From Psychroflexus curvus (lineage in GTDB: Bacteria > Bacteroidota > Bacteroidia > Flavobacteriales > Flavobacteriaceae): a stretch of DNA of 64,000 nt. The position numbers were made by a program, and so were the translations under genes. Below the pieces are notes generated by a model that saw only the letters and a list, made by a program, of their open reading frames with translations, was not told the origin of the DNA and did not search any database. Numbering within the stretch: the first letter of the stretch is position 1; every line of letters starts with the position of its first letter. Where the stretch lies: contig NZ_JAIQZF010000005.1 of the NCBI RefSeq assembly GCF_020164585.1, positions 1 to 64,000 of the forward strand, read 5' to 3'. This document shows positions 27,500 to 36,952 of the stretch, piece by piece.

Positions 27500-27793
27500 T
27501 CAAAGTCTTCCTTTCACTTCAGTTGCACCGTACACTCTAGCTTTAGGAAACATTTTTCTCGCAAGAACTATCGCAGTAGCACTACTATCAGAAAAAATAA
27601 TCATCTTGGTTTTAAACGTTCCAAACCACATATCTACTTTATAAGCCTTTTGTCCTTCATTCAAAGGATAGATTACAGGCATAATCTTTTTGAAAACTTT
27701 CCCACTCATCTTAAGGTTGGGACCTTTATGGCCTATTAAAGGAAAATTATCAATCAAAAAATCAAATTGTCTAGTGTTTATTTTTATTTTCAT
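27500..27793 (-). CDS. Small protein of unknown function, 97 aa
   Basis: Ninety-seven residues, basic, with a beta-rich middle (YKVDMWFGTFKTKMIIFSD) and a closing KARVYGATEVKGRL. No family recognised. It overlaps the end of the HUH-like gene by 23 bp on the same strand, so the two are almost certainly one unit and it may be an accessory replication or mobilisation protein. Confidence 0.55.
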   Translation of the reverse strand: MKIKINTRQFDFLIDNFPLIGHKGPNLKMSGKVFKKIMPVIYPLNEGQKAYKVDMWFGTFKTKMIIFSDSSATAIVLARKMFPKARVYGATEVKGRL

Positions 27794-28415
27794 ATTTAAT
27801 ACCTTCTTGAATCAGATTATTTCCTAACAGGTCCCACTCAGTATCTTCTAAACCTGCTTTGGCGGTATAAAATATTGCTCCTAACCTATGGTCGTAGTTC
27901 GAAAATTCAAGCTTGTCATTTTTGAACTCATTTTTAATCATATTTCTAATGGACTCCTTGAATTTAATATTATCGATATGGATTACTAGGTGATTATGAA
28001 ATCCCTTACGATTTACAAAGGGCTCAGATGCGAAAAACATTTTAAAGTTTGTCTCACTTCCATATTCTTCTATTATAGCATCGTAAAGCTGGCGCATCCT
28101 ATTAGCACATGCTTCTTTATTTCTGTTGAGTTTATAACTTATTGTAACGAAGAAACTCCAGTCTGAATACCAAAGTCTATGTGGTAATGAATCTCTTTCT
28201 TGTAAGCAGTCTAATAGATTCCTCAATGATTTGTTATCTCTAAATAACAAATCTCTATCAAAGTATTTATAATGTTTTTCAGGGATTACTCTTTTTCCTT
28301 TTTTAATAATTGTCTCGCCCCATAATTCAGGACTTTCTTTGTATGTTCTATAGAGCGTACTTCTGCTAATACCAGCTTTCTTAACAAACTCTTGATTCTT
28401 GACATAATTCTCCAT
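27771..28415 (-). CDS. Small HUH-like replication/mobilisation protein
   Basis: A 214-residue protein. An N-terminal helix-turn-helix (FVKKAGISRSTLYRTY) is followed by a Rep-like core: strand WSFFVTISYKL, the metal-binding HUH-type motif at H140-N-H142 (GFHNHLVIHID) and a candidate nucleophile Tyr in IFYTAKAG (Y173, with K176 nearby). HUH enzymes nick one DNA strand for rolling-circle replication, conjugation or transposition. Its small size suggests a plasmid-type Rep or a domesticated relic. The 450 bp upstream contain a short palindrome and similar sequence words that could be its origin. Confidence 0.55.
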   Translation of the reverse strand: MENYVKNQEFVKKAGISRSTLYRTYKESPELWGETIIKKGKRVIPEKHYKYFDRDLLFRDNKSLRNLLDCLQERDSLPHRLWYSDWSFFVTISYKLNRNKEACANRMRQLYDAIIEEYGSETNFKMFFASEPFVNRKGFHNHLVIHIDNIKFKESIRNMIKNEFKNDKLEFSNYDHRLGAIFYTAKAGLEDTEWDLLGNNLIQEGIKYENKNKH

Positions 28416-28866
28416 TTTTATAATTTTTCTATTTAGTTATTATTAAACACTATTTCCCCATATAGGGAGCTTTAAAGAAGTGCTTGTATAATTAAATATG
28501 TAGAAGTTTCTCAAAGTGCGTCAAAACGGGATAATTTGTTGAAATATTTTTTATTGCAAATAATTATAGGTGTTTCAGAATGGGACACTTATTTGAAAAA
28601 TTGAATAAATCTGGAAGAAAAATTTATGCGTAGGTCGGAGCTATAAGCTATTTCTTAGAGGCACATTATAAGGTAAGAGGGTATACCTGAATCCATCTTT
28701 TTGATATTAAATACACGTATTAAATAAAAAAGCGCCAGGATCCTGGCGCTTTTTAAGAGTTTTAAAACTGCTTAGCGAATACGTGTCGTTGTATGATTCT
28801 ATTCCCCCTTAAAGGTATCAAACCTTATAATCATTACTAACTATTCAAGAGTTTAGATTTATTACT
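28416..28866. other. Non-coding region upstream of the HUH-like gene
   Basis: No gene seen. It contains CCCCATATAGGG near 28454 and two similar words read on the minus strand, TGTCCCATTCTGA (near 28574-28586) and TATCCCGTTTTGA (near 28520-28533), possibly iterons. It also holds a strong terminator at 28726-28754. Confidence 0.4.
28726..28754. terminator. Bidirectional terminator with a perfect palindrome
   Basis: AGCGCCAGGA/TCCTGGCGCT flanked by A5 and T5 runs. The palindrome has no spacer, so an RNA hairpin would have a loop made of stem bases. Confidence 0.8.
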
Positions 28867-29124
28867 CTACAACCAAGTTACAAAGTCAGAAATTAAGGCA
28901 AACTCTTCTGAATCTGGTGCATATACATTCTCATAATTACCAATTTTGATATAACATTCTACTTGGTCTTTGTCAGTGTTATTTCGTCGGTCAAAAATTA
29001 GTGTTTTCCCATCTAATTCAGTTTCGTATTTTGTAGCGCCTCCTCCTGTAGTCCAACAAGCTTCGTCAACTTCTGTCTTACTTCTCAATTCTTCAATTAA
29101 TGTTTTGATTTCTTGGGTTTTCAT
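28867..29124 (-). CDS. Small protein of unknown function downstream of hsdR
   Basis: Eighty-five residues, acidic and mixed alpha/beta (KTLIEELRSKTEVDEACW). No motif recognised. It starts 28 bp after the hsdR stop on the same strand, so it is probably the last gene of the type I operon. It could be an accessory or anti-restriction factor, but nothing in the sequence shows this. Confidence 0.55.
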   Translation of the reverse strand: MKTQEIKTLIEELRSKTEVDEACWTTGGGATKYETELDGKTLIFDRRNNTDKDQVECYIKIGNYENVYAPDSEEFALISDFVTWL

Positions 29125-29152
29125 ATAACTTTTAATTTATTATTTATACTGC

Positions 29153-31525
29153 TTATCCAACATACAAGTGTTCTTGAAAATCAATAAAGGTTTCTCTAAT
29201 GGACTTGATATCGCCAAGCTCTCTTTTTGCATCAGTGATAGCCTCATATTTCAATTCCAATAAGTCTGGCAGCTTTGCTTCATCCAATTCATTCACACCT
29301 TCCTTGACGTATTGTTCCAGTACAAAGTTTAAAAAATCCTGTTGCTTTGGATTGTATTCGCCAAGTTGAATTTTTGCTTTACCAGCTCTGTTTAATCTAG
29401 GTACCATATCCGTGTGATAGGCTACGTAATTTAAGACATCGTAGAGGTCGCTATCTTCTCCATGAACTAACTTACGTAAATCCTCTAATTGTGAGTGCGT
29501 ATAGCCTTTCTCATTTAGCTCTTCGAGTAGCTTCTTTCGTGTTGAAGGTAAGCTCCAGAGTTTTCTAAGTTCGTCCTCACTTTTGAATAAAGATGGTAAA
29601 TCCCCAAACAATTGCTTTATAAATTCTCGAGCTGAAATCGGTGTGCCTGACGGGCTCCAGAAAGATGTTTTAATCATACTATCAATTTCCCTTTCTTTAT
29701 CATCTGCAAGTTTCACCTTAATCATCTGTTTTGGTGGTTCGTCACATATACATGGGTCATTATTACAAACTTCGCAAGTTGGAGGTGGTTCTTCGGAGCA
29801 CATACATGGTTTCGGCTGGCCACATTTCTTGCACTTCCCTTTCCTTTCTTCACGTTCCTTATAAGGTACAGGTTCCAATGGCTCTCCATCCCATTCAGGG
29901 TCTTTGAAATGCTCATGTGCTTTTACAAAGTCGAATACGGTGAAATATTCTTTACCGTCAAACAGTCGGGTGCCGCGACCTACAATCTGCTTGAATTCTA
30001 CCATAGACTTCACTGGTCTAAGTAACACAATATTTCGTATCTCTGGCGCATCCACACCTGTACTAAGCTTTCTGGACGTGGTTAGTATGGTCGGTATGCT
30101 TTTTTCGTTATCCTGAAAGTCCCGTAAGTGCTTTTCGCCAATCTTTCCATCATCTGCTGTTACTCTGTGGCAATAGTTGACGCTGGTACTCTCGGCATAT
30201 TGATTGATGAGGTCTCTAATGGCCGCTGCGTGGACTTGAGTAGCACAAAACACTAAGGTCTTCTGACTCTGATTGATGATACTCATAAAGGTCTTGACCC
30301 TATATTCTTCACGAGCTTTTATCTCAATGATTCGATTGAAATCCGCTTCGGTATACTTGCGCTCCTCATCAATTTCTCCTTCAACCTCATCATCTCCTGT
30401 ATACTCGTACTCATCAATGGTTGTTGATATTTCTTTTACTTTAAAGGGGGTTAAGAAACCATCATTAATCCCTTCTTTAAGTGCATAGATATAGACTGGG
30501 TCACCAAAGTATTTGTAAGTATCACCATTAACATCTCTCCTTGGTGTGGCAGTAAGACCTAATTGAACTGCTGGACTGAAATAGTCCATTATTTCTCTCC
30601 AAGAACTTTCATCATTGGCCCCACCGCGGTGACACTCGTCTATTATGATAAAATCAAAATAGTCTTCAGGATATTCTCCAAAATAAGGTGAATCACCAGG
30701 ACCTGACATAAAGGTCTGGAATATGGTAAAAAAGATATTACCATTTTTTGGCACCTTTCCTTTCTTTCGTATTTCATCTGGCGCAATACGGACCAGAGCA
30801 TCTTCTTCAAATGCACTGAATGCATTAAAGGCTTGGTCGGCCAGTATATTTCTATCGGCTAAAAATAGGATTCTTGGACTGCGTTGGCCATCTCTTCTTA
30901 AGTTCCATTTGGCATGAAACAATTTCCAAGCAATTTGGAAGGCTATTGCTGTTTTTCCCGTCCCTGTAGCCAACGTCAATAGGATTCTATCCTTTTTTTC
31001 TGCTACAGCATCTAAAACCTTCGTTATGGCGTTATTCTGGTAGTACCGTGGCTGCCATGCACCTCCACGGTCTTCAAACGGCACTGAAAATAAACGTTCC
31101 TTCCAATTGGCTATCTCAACTTTATAATCTTCTTTTGGTGTTGGGAAAGTCATCTCCCAGAGCTCTTCTGGTGACGGATACTTGCTCACATCACCTTCCG
31201 TACCTTCATCCATATCTACTCCATAGATTTGCTGACCATTAGTCGCATAGGTATAACGAATGTTTAAACGGTTTGCATAGTCTTTGGCTTGACCCAGACC
31301 ATCGGTGTAATATAGGTCACGCTTCTTTGCCTCAATTACGGCTATATTTCTGTTTTTATAGATAAGCACATAATCTGCTCGTAACTGGGAGTAATTACGA
31401 ACCCCTGGTTTTTCTTTGTTGGTGATTGGAAATTCCTTAAATACTCGAGAACCTTCCACAACACCCCACCCTGCTTTACGCAGTGCTGGTTCAATTAATT
31501 CGTATTGTGTTTGTGACTCGTTCAT
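29153..31525 (-). CDS. hsdR: Type I restriction enzyme R subunit (first system)
   Basis: A 790-residue HsdR. The N-terminal nuclease domain has the PD-(D/E)XK-type core (LRADYVLIYKNRNIAVIEAKK). The SF2 translocase has Walker A (ATGTGKTAIAF), DECHRGG, GLTATPRRD and GRGTRLFDG. A Cys-rich insert near residues 545-585 (KCKKCG, CMC, CEVC, CIC) looks metal-binding. The C-terminus matches the EcoEI R C-terminal type. It would translocate DNA and cut it far from the site, but only with an assembled M2S complex. The hsdM gene of this operon is frameshifted, so restriction may be off. It follows hsdS by 3 bp. Confidence 0.9.
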   Translation of the reverse strand: MNESQTQYELIEPALRKAGWGVVEGSRVFKEFPITNKEKPGVRNYSQLRADYVLIYKNRNIAVIEAKKRDLYYTDGLGQAKDYANRLNIRYTYATNGQQIYGVDMDEGTEGDVSKYPSPEELWEMTFPTPKEDYKVEIANWKERLFSVPFEDRGGAWQPRYYQNNAITKVLDAVAEKKDRILLTLATGTGKTAIAFQIAWKLFHAKWNLRRDGQRSPRILFLADRNILADQAFNAFSAFEEDALVRIAPDEIRKKGKVPKNGNIFFTIFQTFMSGPGDSPYFGEYPEDYFDFIIIDECHRGGANDESSWREIMDYFSPAVQLGLTATPRRDVNGDTYKYFGDPVYIYALKEGINDGFLTPFKVKEISTTIDEYEYTGDDEVEGEIDEERKYTEADFNRIIEIKAREEYRVKTFMSIINQSQKTLVFCATQVHAAAIRDLINQYAESTSVNYCHRVTADDGKIGEKHLRDFQDNEKSIPTILTTSRKLSTGVDAPEIRNIVLLRPVKSMVEFKQIVGRGTRLFDGKEYFTVFDFVKAHEHFKDPEWDGEPLEPVPYKEREERKGKCKKCGQPKPCMCSEEPPPTCEVCNNDPCICDEPPKQMIKVKLADDKEREIDSMIKTSFWSPSGTPISAREFIKQLFGDLPSLFKSEDELRKLWSLPSTRKKLLEELNEKGYTHSQLEDLRKLVHGEDSDLYDVLNYVAYHTDMVPRLNRAGKAKIQLGEYNPKQQDFLNFVLEQYVKEGVNELDEAKLPDLLELKYEAITDAKRELGDIKSIRETFIDFQEHLYVG

Positions 31526-31528
31526 GTC

Positions 31529-32767
31529 TTATACCTCCACCGCTTTATTAGTTAACTCTCCAGCAAACGCTTTTTGAAGAATGGATTTTTTGAGTTCTTC
31601 TAAATCTTCTAGCTTTTTCTCATATTTACTTTCTAAATCATCAAGTGTATTTTGAAGTCGTTTAATACTTGACGAAATACTCTTTTGCTCTTCAATGCTT
31701 GGAATTGGAATCAATTCTTCTTCATAAAAGCTAGGCTGTATTCTTTTATGGCCAACAGCTCCACTCATAAGCCTCTCTCCTTTATTCCTAAAGACCTCTC
31801 TATTCAAAAAGAAATATAAATATTCATTGAATAACTTACTTTCATCAACTCTATACGGAATGTATTCACTCGAACCAAAACCGACACCATTTTTCAAATC
31901 TCTGGCAATACCTAATTTTCCATTTTCAAAACAAGGTGTGATTTTAGCTAATACGACATCTCCTTCTCTGAAATAGACATATCCAGAATATGCATCTTTT
32001 AATTGCCTTATTTCTGAGCTATTGAAATACATTATATTTTCACCAAGATATTTCATAGGTACAAATGACACTTCATCGCTGGGTTGTAAAATTTCCTTAG
32101 ATTCTTTTTTGTTTGGTTTAATATCGCATACTTCTTTTAACTTTTTCTCTTCCCAACCCTTACCTTTTTGGCTAAAGATGTCGTTGAGTTTGGACTGAAA
32201 TAACTCTTTTGCATTTTCAATATTTTTCTCAATATTGGCTTTGGCTTGGTCGATGGCTTCAAAGGCTTTATCTAAAATCGCTACGATTTGTTGTTGTTCT
32301 GAAATAGAAGGTTCAGGAACTGCATACTTTTTTAACTTTTCAATTGTTAATGCATTATATGCCGACCCTTGAGATATTGCTTTTAATTGTTCAACAAAAA
32401 GAGTCAATGTATATTTTAAGAAATAAGGGTCCAATGTTTCGAAATCCTTAAGCCACATGATATTACCATCTTTAAAATAGAAATCAGGTTCATTCTTCTT
32501 TACAATGTATATTTCTCCAATTGTCCCAACGGCTGTTAAAAGCAAATCTCCTTCTTGTGGTATACCAAATTGAGATTTAATTTCATTGTATCTTTCGTGA
32601 GATATAAATAATTCTAGCGATATTTCTCTTGCATGTGCAAGCTCTTTTATCTCTTTTGAGCGATAAAATGGTACTCCTTCTGCAATGTATTCTTTTTTAT
32701 AAATTCTCTTACTCGAAGTCAGCGTACCTAATTTACCTAACGCTTTATATTTCCAACTTTCACTCAT
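31529..32767 (-). CDS. hsdS: Type I specificity subunit (first system)
   Basis: A 412-residue HsdS with two target-recognition domains, each followed by a conserved helix. The first has PEPSISEQQQIVAILDKA near residues 155-175 and the second has IPSIEEQKSISSSIKRLQ near 360-378. The paired half-domains recognise the two parts of a bipartite DNA site. It overlaps the 3' end of hsdM by 4 bp and is followed closely by hsdR. The frame is intact. Confidence 0.9.
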   Translation of the reverse strand: MSESWKYKALGKLGTLTSSKRIYKKEYIAEGVPFYRSKEIKELAHAREISLELFISHERYNEIKSQFGIPQEGDLLLTAVGTIGEIYIVKKNEPDFYFKDGNIMWLKDFETLDPYFLKYTLTLFVEQLKAISQGSAYNALTIEKLKKYAVPEPSISEQQQIVAILDKAFEAIDQAKANIEKNIENAKELFQSKLNDIFSQKGKGWEEKKLKEVCDIKPNKKESKEILQPSDEVSFVPMKYLGENIMYFNSSEIRQLKDAYSGYVYFREGDVVLAKITPCFENGKLGIARDLKNGVGFGSSEYIPYRVDESKLFNEYLYFFLNREVFRNKGERLMSGAVGHKRIQPSFYEEELIPIPSIEEQKSISSSIKRLQNTLDDLESKYEKKLEDLEELKKSILQKAFAGELTNKAVEV

Positions 32768-34220
32768 ATCAAATCTTTAATCGATTGAAAAATAGAATTG
32801 GTTTCATGGTCCAAAGCTTCCATTTCAGTTAATATGGCTTCTGGGCTTCGTAATGGTGCTTCCTCTGGTGTGTTCGGGTTTTTAACGCTTAAATCATAAG
32901 TGGTTTCATCAACCTCAGCCACTTTTAGATTCCAAGACTTTTCACTTTCAGCTTTAGTAGCCTGTAGCTTTACAAATTCTTCTAAATCTTTATCATTAAG
33001 GGGATTGGTCTTACCCATATTTCGCCCAGGATCCATCTGGTAAAACCAGATGGACCTTGTCGGTTCTCCTTTTTGGAAGAACAAGGTCACCGTTTTTACA
33101 CCAGCACCCAAAAAGGTACCTCCAGGCATATCGAGTACGGTATGCAGATTACAACTCTCCAATAAATATTGACGTAAGGCCACTGAGGCATTGTCGGTAT
33201 TACTCAAAAACGTATTTTTTATAACAATGGCTGCACGGCCACCAGCTTTGAGGTTTTTTATAAAGTGCTGAAGAAACAGGAAGGCGGTCTCACCCGTTTT
33301 GATGTCAAAATTCTGCTGGACCTCTTTACGCTCCTTTCCACCAAAGGGTGGATTGGCCAGTATAACATGGTAACGGTTCTTCTCTTGGATATCTCGGATA
33401 CTTTCTGCCAGCGTATTGGTGTGTATGATATTAGGTGCTTCGATGCCATGCAATATCATATTCATGATTCCAATGACATAGGCTAAGTTCTTTTTCTCCT
33501 TACCATAAAAGGTCTTCTCTTGTAATGTGATGAGGTTATCAGTGGTCTTATCCATGCGCTCATACATGTACTCATACGCCTCACAGAGGAAGCCACAGGA
33601 ACCCGCAGCACATCATAGACCTTCTCACCTATTTGTGGGTCCAAAACATTAATCATGGCCCTAATAAGAGGTCTTGGTGTATAATATTGGCCACCATTAC
33701 GACCCGCATTACCCATATTTTTAATTTTGGATTCATACAGGTCGGAAAGTTCATGCTTATCCTTAGATGAGCGAAATGGTAATTCATCAGCATACTCTAA
33801 AATATCACGTAAGATATAACCGCTTTGTATTTTGTTGTTTATCTCCGAAAAGATTTCACCTATCTTATATTCGATGCTCTGCGGGTTATCTGCCGCGGTT
33901 TGTTTGAAGCTTGCCAGATACGGAAAGAGTTTCTGGTCAACGAATTGGATGAGGTCTGGTCCCGTCATCGCTTTATGATGGTCCAGCTTGCCGTCTGGTC
34001 CTTTGGGCATGGCCCATTGTGGCCAGCGATATTCAGGTAGTAAGATATATTTATATTCTAATCCTTTCAGCTCAGCCTCATCGGCTTTATCTTGTTCTAA
34101 GTCATCAAGGTACTTGAGAAACATCACCCACGAAGTTTGACCAATGTAGTCCAGTTCGCTATCAGCTCCAGCGTCTTTATATAATAGGTCGTCAATGTTT
34201 TTAAAAGTGTTTTCAAACAT
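32764..34220 (-). pseudogene. hsdM: Type I methyltransferase subunit, frameshifted in SAM motif I
   Basis: Two overlapping frames together encode one HsdM. The 5' part (34220 to about 33612) ends in QIGEKVYD; the protein then leaves frame for about 40 meaningless residues and stops at 33483. The correct continuation (AAGSCGFLCEAYEYMYERM...) is in another frame and runs to 32764, including NPPFGG (motif IV). The shift is at about 33609-33612, exactly in motif I (DPxxGxGxF), and costs one base relative to an intact gene. A sequencing error is possible. As it stands the SAM site is destroyed and the methylase is dead. The order hsdM-hsdS-hsdR is normal. Confidence 0.85.
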
Positions 34221-34225
34221 ATATT

Positions 34226-34732
34226 TTATTTAATTCGGCTATCTAGTCTTTTAGTAGCTCTAATATTAAATTTCGGTTGACTCAATTCTTTCATAATAAA
34301 TTCTTCCAACTCTTTTCTCCCTAACTCAAGAGGCAAAGTTTGAATGGTAAGACTTTTCTTCATTAAACCTTCAAGTTTTAGTTCAATTTCTGGAACAAAA
34401 GATTTATTGGCTGTAGCTCTTTGAAATCTTGGTTCTTCCATAAACGCTTCATTTCCAATATTTCTTCTAACCGTATGATTTTTAGTATTACGCATATCAT
34501 TCATACGCTTTTGGATGTTACTGGTCTCACCAACATAAACTACCTCATCAAATTGTCTTATTAAATAAACTCCAGGAGCATCATGAAAACCCTTTTTCCA
34601 ACTTAATGTGAGCAAACAATCATATTTAGGTGATTCCAGTAAATCATTAAATTTTTCCTTTAGATATTCAGAGTGGTTAATCACTTTATTATTAATCAAA
34701 TTATGAAACATAGTTTTAAAGTTACTTAACAA
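34226..34732 (-). CDS. GIY-YIG domain protein
   Basis: A 168-residue protein with a GIY-YIG nuclease fold in the middle: the GVYLIR strand, VVYVGETSNIQKRM (the YIG-type block with the conserved Arg helix) and a later E in KLEGLMKK. Helical additions lie at both ends. GIY-YIG enzymes cut DNA in repair, mobility or restriction. It starts the type I operon, 5 bp before hsdM on the same strand, so it is probably co-transcribed with the restriction genes and may act with them. Confidence 0.7.
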   Translation of the reverse strand: MLSNFKTMFHNLINNKVINHSEYLKEKFNDLLESPKYDCLLTLSWKKGFHDAPGVYLIRQFDEVVYVGETSNIQKRMNDMRNTKNHTVRRNIGNEAFMEEPRFQRATANKSFVPEIELKLEGLMKKSLTIQTLPLELGRKELEEFIMKELSQPKFNIRATKRLDSRIK

Positions 34733-35145
34733 TATCTAGATTCAAGTTATTATGCTTCAAAAAAAGAAAAAAAAAAATTGGTAAATCACTTGTATTTTTT
34801 TTATTCCTATAGTTTATTTGTCAGTAAAGGTACTAATTAGTACCACATGAGATAACATACTTCTCCCCGTAAATAAAATGAAGACCAGGGGCATTTTTTA
34901 TGACGAATAAGCGCAATAGCTTAAAGTCAACATTCAATCAAATATTGTTTAAATTTATTGACCTGGGAACCAGTTTCTAGGGCTCATTGAACCACTTTTA
35001 AGCTTAACTTTAAGGTTATTCCATCCTGTGCGCTAAAAATGGAAGGTATACTATCGCTAAAAGCCTTTGGTAGTGCCTCAGAAGGAAATAACCTCAGCAT
35101 TTAATATAGTTAATGCTGAACCGCATATAAACCCTTTAAATAAAA
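34733..35145. other. Non-coding region between the GIY-YIG gene and the recombinase operon
   Basis: Divergent promoter region of about 410 bp. A short open frame (35039-35104) looks like a gene remnant at most. No repeat, RNA gene or att site is seen. Confidence 0.4.
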
Positions 35146-35307
35146 GTGAATGATGATGGAAGAACAAGACTTACGGTTGAAACCTACAAGAAAATATCAA
35201 AAGATGAGGTAAGTACCGATGAAGAAGTCAAAGAAATAATTAATAACCTACATAAACTGAGCAATCTGGTTTATGATATAATAAATACAAACAAAAATGA
35301 AGAATAA
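35146..35307 (+). CDS. Small ORF overlapping the large serine recombinase
   Basis: Fifty-three codons from GTG, acidic and helical (DEEVKEIINNLHKLSNLVYD). Its stop codon overlaps the recombinase start by 11 bp, which suggests translational coupling and possibly a recombination accessory factor. The start codon is non-ATG and no homology is recognised. Confidence 0.4.
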   Translation: MNDDGRTRLTVETYKKISKDEVSTDEEVKEIINNLHKLSNLVYDIINTNKNEE

Positions 35308-36952
35308 CCTAAACTACTTTAAAAAATACAGCTCCTATACGGAAGAAGTAAACACGAATAAAAATGTTTGGTTCTATTCACGGGTAAGTAGCAAATCACA
35401 ATTTGATACAAATAGTAGTATAGATAACCAAAGAACAGCTGCTTCCCGTTACGCCTATAAAAATCAGCTATCAATAACTGATAATTTTGGTGGTACATAC
35501 GAATCAGCAAAAGGTGATTTTACTCGTAAAGAATTTAAACGGCTTATATCTGAGGTAAAAAAAGCTAAAAACAAACCTTATGCAATCTTGATATATAAAA
35601 TGAGTCGTTTCTCCAGAACTGGGGCTAATGCCATAGGATTAGTAAGTGAACTAATTAATACACATAAAGTGCATTTAATTGAGGTTTGCAGTGGTAAAGA
35701 CACCACGACACCACGAGGTGAACATGAAATTATAGAATCGTTACAATATGCAAGAAAAGAAAATATTGAACGATTAGAAATCACAATACCAGGTCTAACA
35801 TCTTACGTAAGAAATGGGAACTGGTTAGGAACAGCTCCTAGAGGGTATGACCATTATGGTCCTAGAGTTAAAAATGCTGAATTTATAAGTGGCAAACAGC
35901 GACTTGAAATAAATGAAGAAGGTAAGTTAATTAAAAAAGCTTGGAAATGGAAAGCCCAAGGTGTAGCTGATTATAAAATTAGAGAAAAACTCAGTACTTA
36001 TGGATTAGCGATATCTAAACAATCTTTAAGTGCAATGTGGCGAAATCCATTTTACTGCGGCATACAAGCCAATAAACTGCTTAAAGGCGAAGTGGTTGAA
36101 GGTAGCTGGAAACCTTTGGTGTCAAAGGAACAATTTCAAAAAATAAATGAGATACTAGACAGCAAAACCAGCACTGGATACACTCAGTCAAAAACGAATG
36201 ATGGTAGGCCTCTTCAATCTCACTTGTTTTGTGGTATCTGTGGTACTAAAATGACAGGATATAAAGCCAAAAAGAAATATGATTACTACAAATGCCAAAA
36301 CAAATCCTGTAATTGCAAAGACTTAAATGCTAATAGCTCTACGAAATCAATCAAAAAAGGTATTAATAACTTATTTGAAGACTACCTCAACCAATTTGTA
36401 TTAGATACTAAGTATACTGAAGCATTTAAAGCACAAATGAAGCTTACTATTAACGATAGGAATAATGAATCTATTCAGCTTGAAACTTCTTTAAATAGTC
36501 AGTTAGAGAATCTAAACATACAGCTTGATAGCCTTGAAAGAAAATATGCATTTGAGGAATTGGATGTAAACTTATATAAAAAGTTCAGAGATGAGATTGA
36601 ATATAAAATAGGAGAAAAAAATCGTGAAAAGTCAAATCTGAGTTTAAAGATATCGAACCTTGATAAAAAAATTGAAAAATGTGTAAACGTCACTCAAAAC
36701 ATCAGTAAATACTGGAGGTCAAGCAAAACAGATGACAAGATAAGAATGCAAAAATTGATTTTTCCTCATGGAATAGTCATTGACCCGATAAAACGACAAT
36801 ATCGAACCACAGAAATCAATTCGGTATTTTCTTTAATATCAAGTATATCAAGGGAAAGCGAGGACAAAAAAAAAGACTCATCAACTAATTTAGTTAATGA
36901 GTCTCACTCAGTAGCGGGGACTGGACTCGAACCAGTGACCTTCGGGTTATGA
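35297..36952 (+). CDS. Large serine recombinase overlapping a tRNA attachment site
   Basis: A 551-residue large serine recombinase. The catalytic domain has R29-V-S31 (FYSRVSS), YKMSRFSRTG and the E-helix. A recombinase domain follows (WKAQGVADYKIREKLSTYG), then a zinc ribbon (FCGICGTKM ... CQNKSCNC near 310-345) and a coiled coil (about 370-460). The last ~14 residues (VAGTGLEPVTFGL) are simply the reverse complement of a tRNA-Met 3' half, and the preceding codons contain the tRNA's terminator hairpin. The gene therefore gained its C-terminus from the attachment site. It catalyses integration and excision of the island to its left. Confidence 0.88.
   Translation: MKNNLNYFKKYSSYTEEVNTNKNVWFYSRVSSKSQFDTNSSIDNQRTAASRYAYKNQLSITDNFGGTYESAKGDFTRKEFKRLISEVKKAKNKPYAILIYKMSRFSRTGANAIGLVSELINTHKVHLIEVCSGKDTTTPRGEHEIIESLQYARKENIERLEITIPGLTSYVRNGNWLGTAPRGYDHYGPRVKNAEFISGKQRLEINEEGKLIKKAWKWKAQGVADYKIREKLSTYGLAISKQSLSAMWRNPFYCGIQANKLLKGEVVEGSWKPLVSKEQFQKINEILDSKTSTGYTQSKTNDGRPLQSHLFCGICGTKMTGYKAKKKYDYYKCQNKSCNCKDLNANSSTKSIKKGINNLFEDYLNQFVLDTKYTEAFKAQMKLTINDRNNESIQLETSLNSQLENLNIQLDSLERKYAFEELDVNLYKKFRDEIEYKIGEKNREKSNLSLKISNLDKKIEKCVNVTQNISKYWRSSKTDDKIRMQKLIFPHGIVIDPIKRQYRTTEINSVFSLISSISRESEDKKKDSSTNLVNESHSVAGTGLEPVTFGL
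36866..36903 (-). terminator. Terminator of the tRNA-Met site, inside the recombinase gene
   Basis: GACTCATCAACTAA/TTAGTTAATGAGTC, a 14-bp stem with one mismatch at 36875-36903. On the minus strand it is followed by a run of nine T. It sits 7 bp beyond the tRNA 3' end. Confidence 0.7.
36911..36952 (-). other. tRNA-Met 3' half (attachment site, att)
   Basis: Read on the minus strand: CTCATAACCCGAAGG, the anticodon loop with CAT, then the T-arm GGTTCGAGTCC and acceptor strand CCCGCTAC. The 5' half is absent; the sequence to the right does not pair. This is the displaced or duplicated 3' end left by site-specific integration, not a working tRNA. Confidence 0.8.

Noticed and set aside
23172-28415. 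An insertion sequence or transposon with terminal inverted repeats.
   Set aside because: A resolvase and a DUF3800 protein are present but no transposase and no matching terminal repeats were found.
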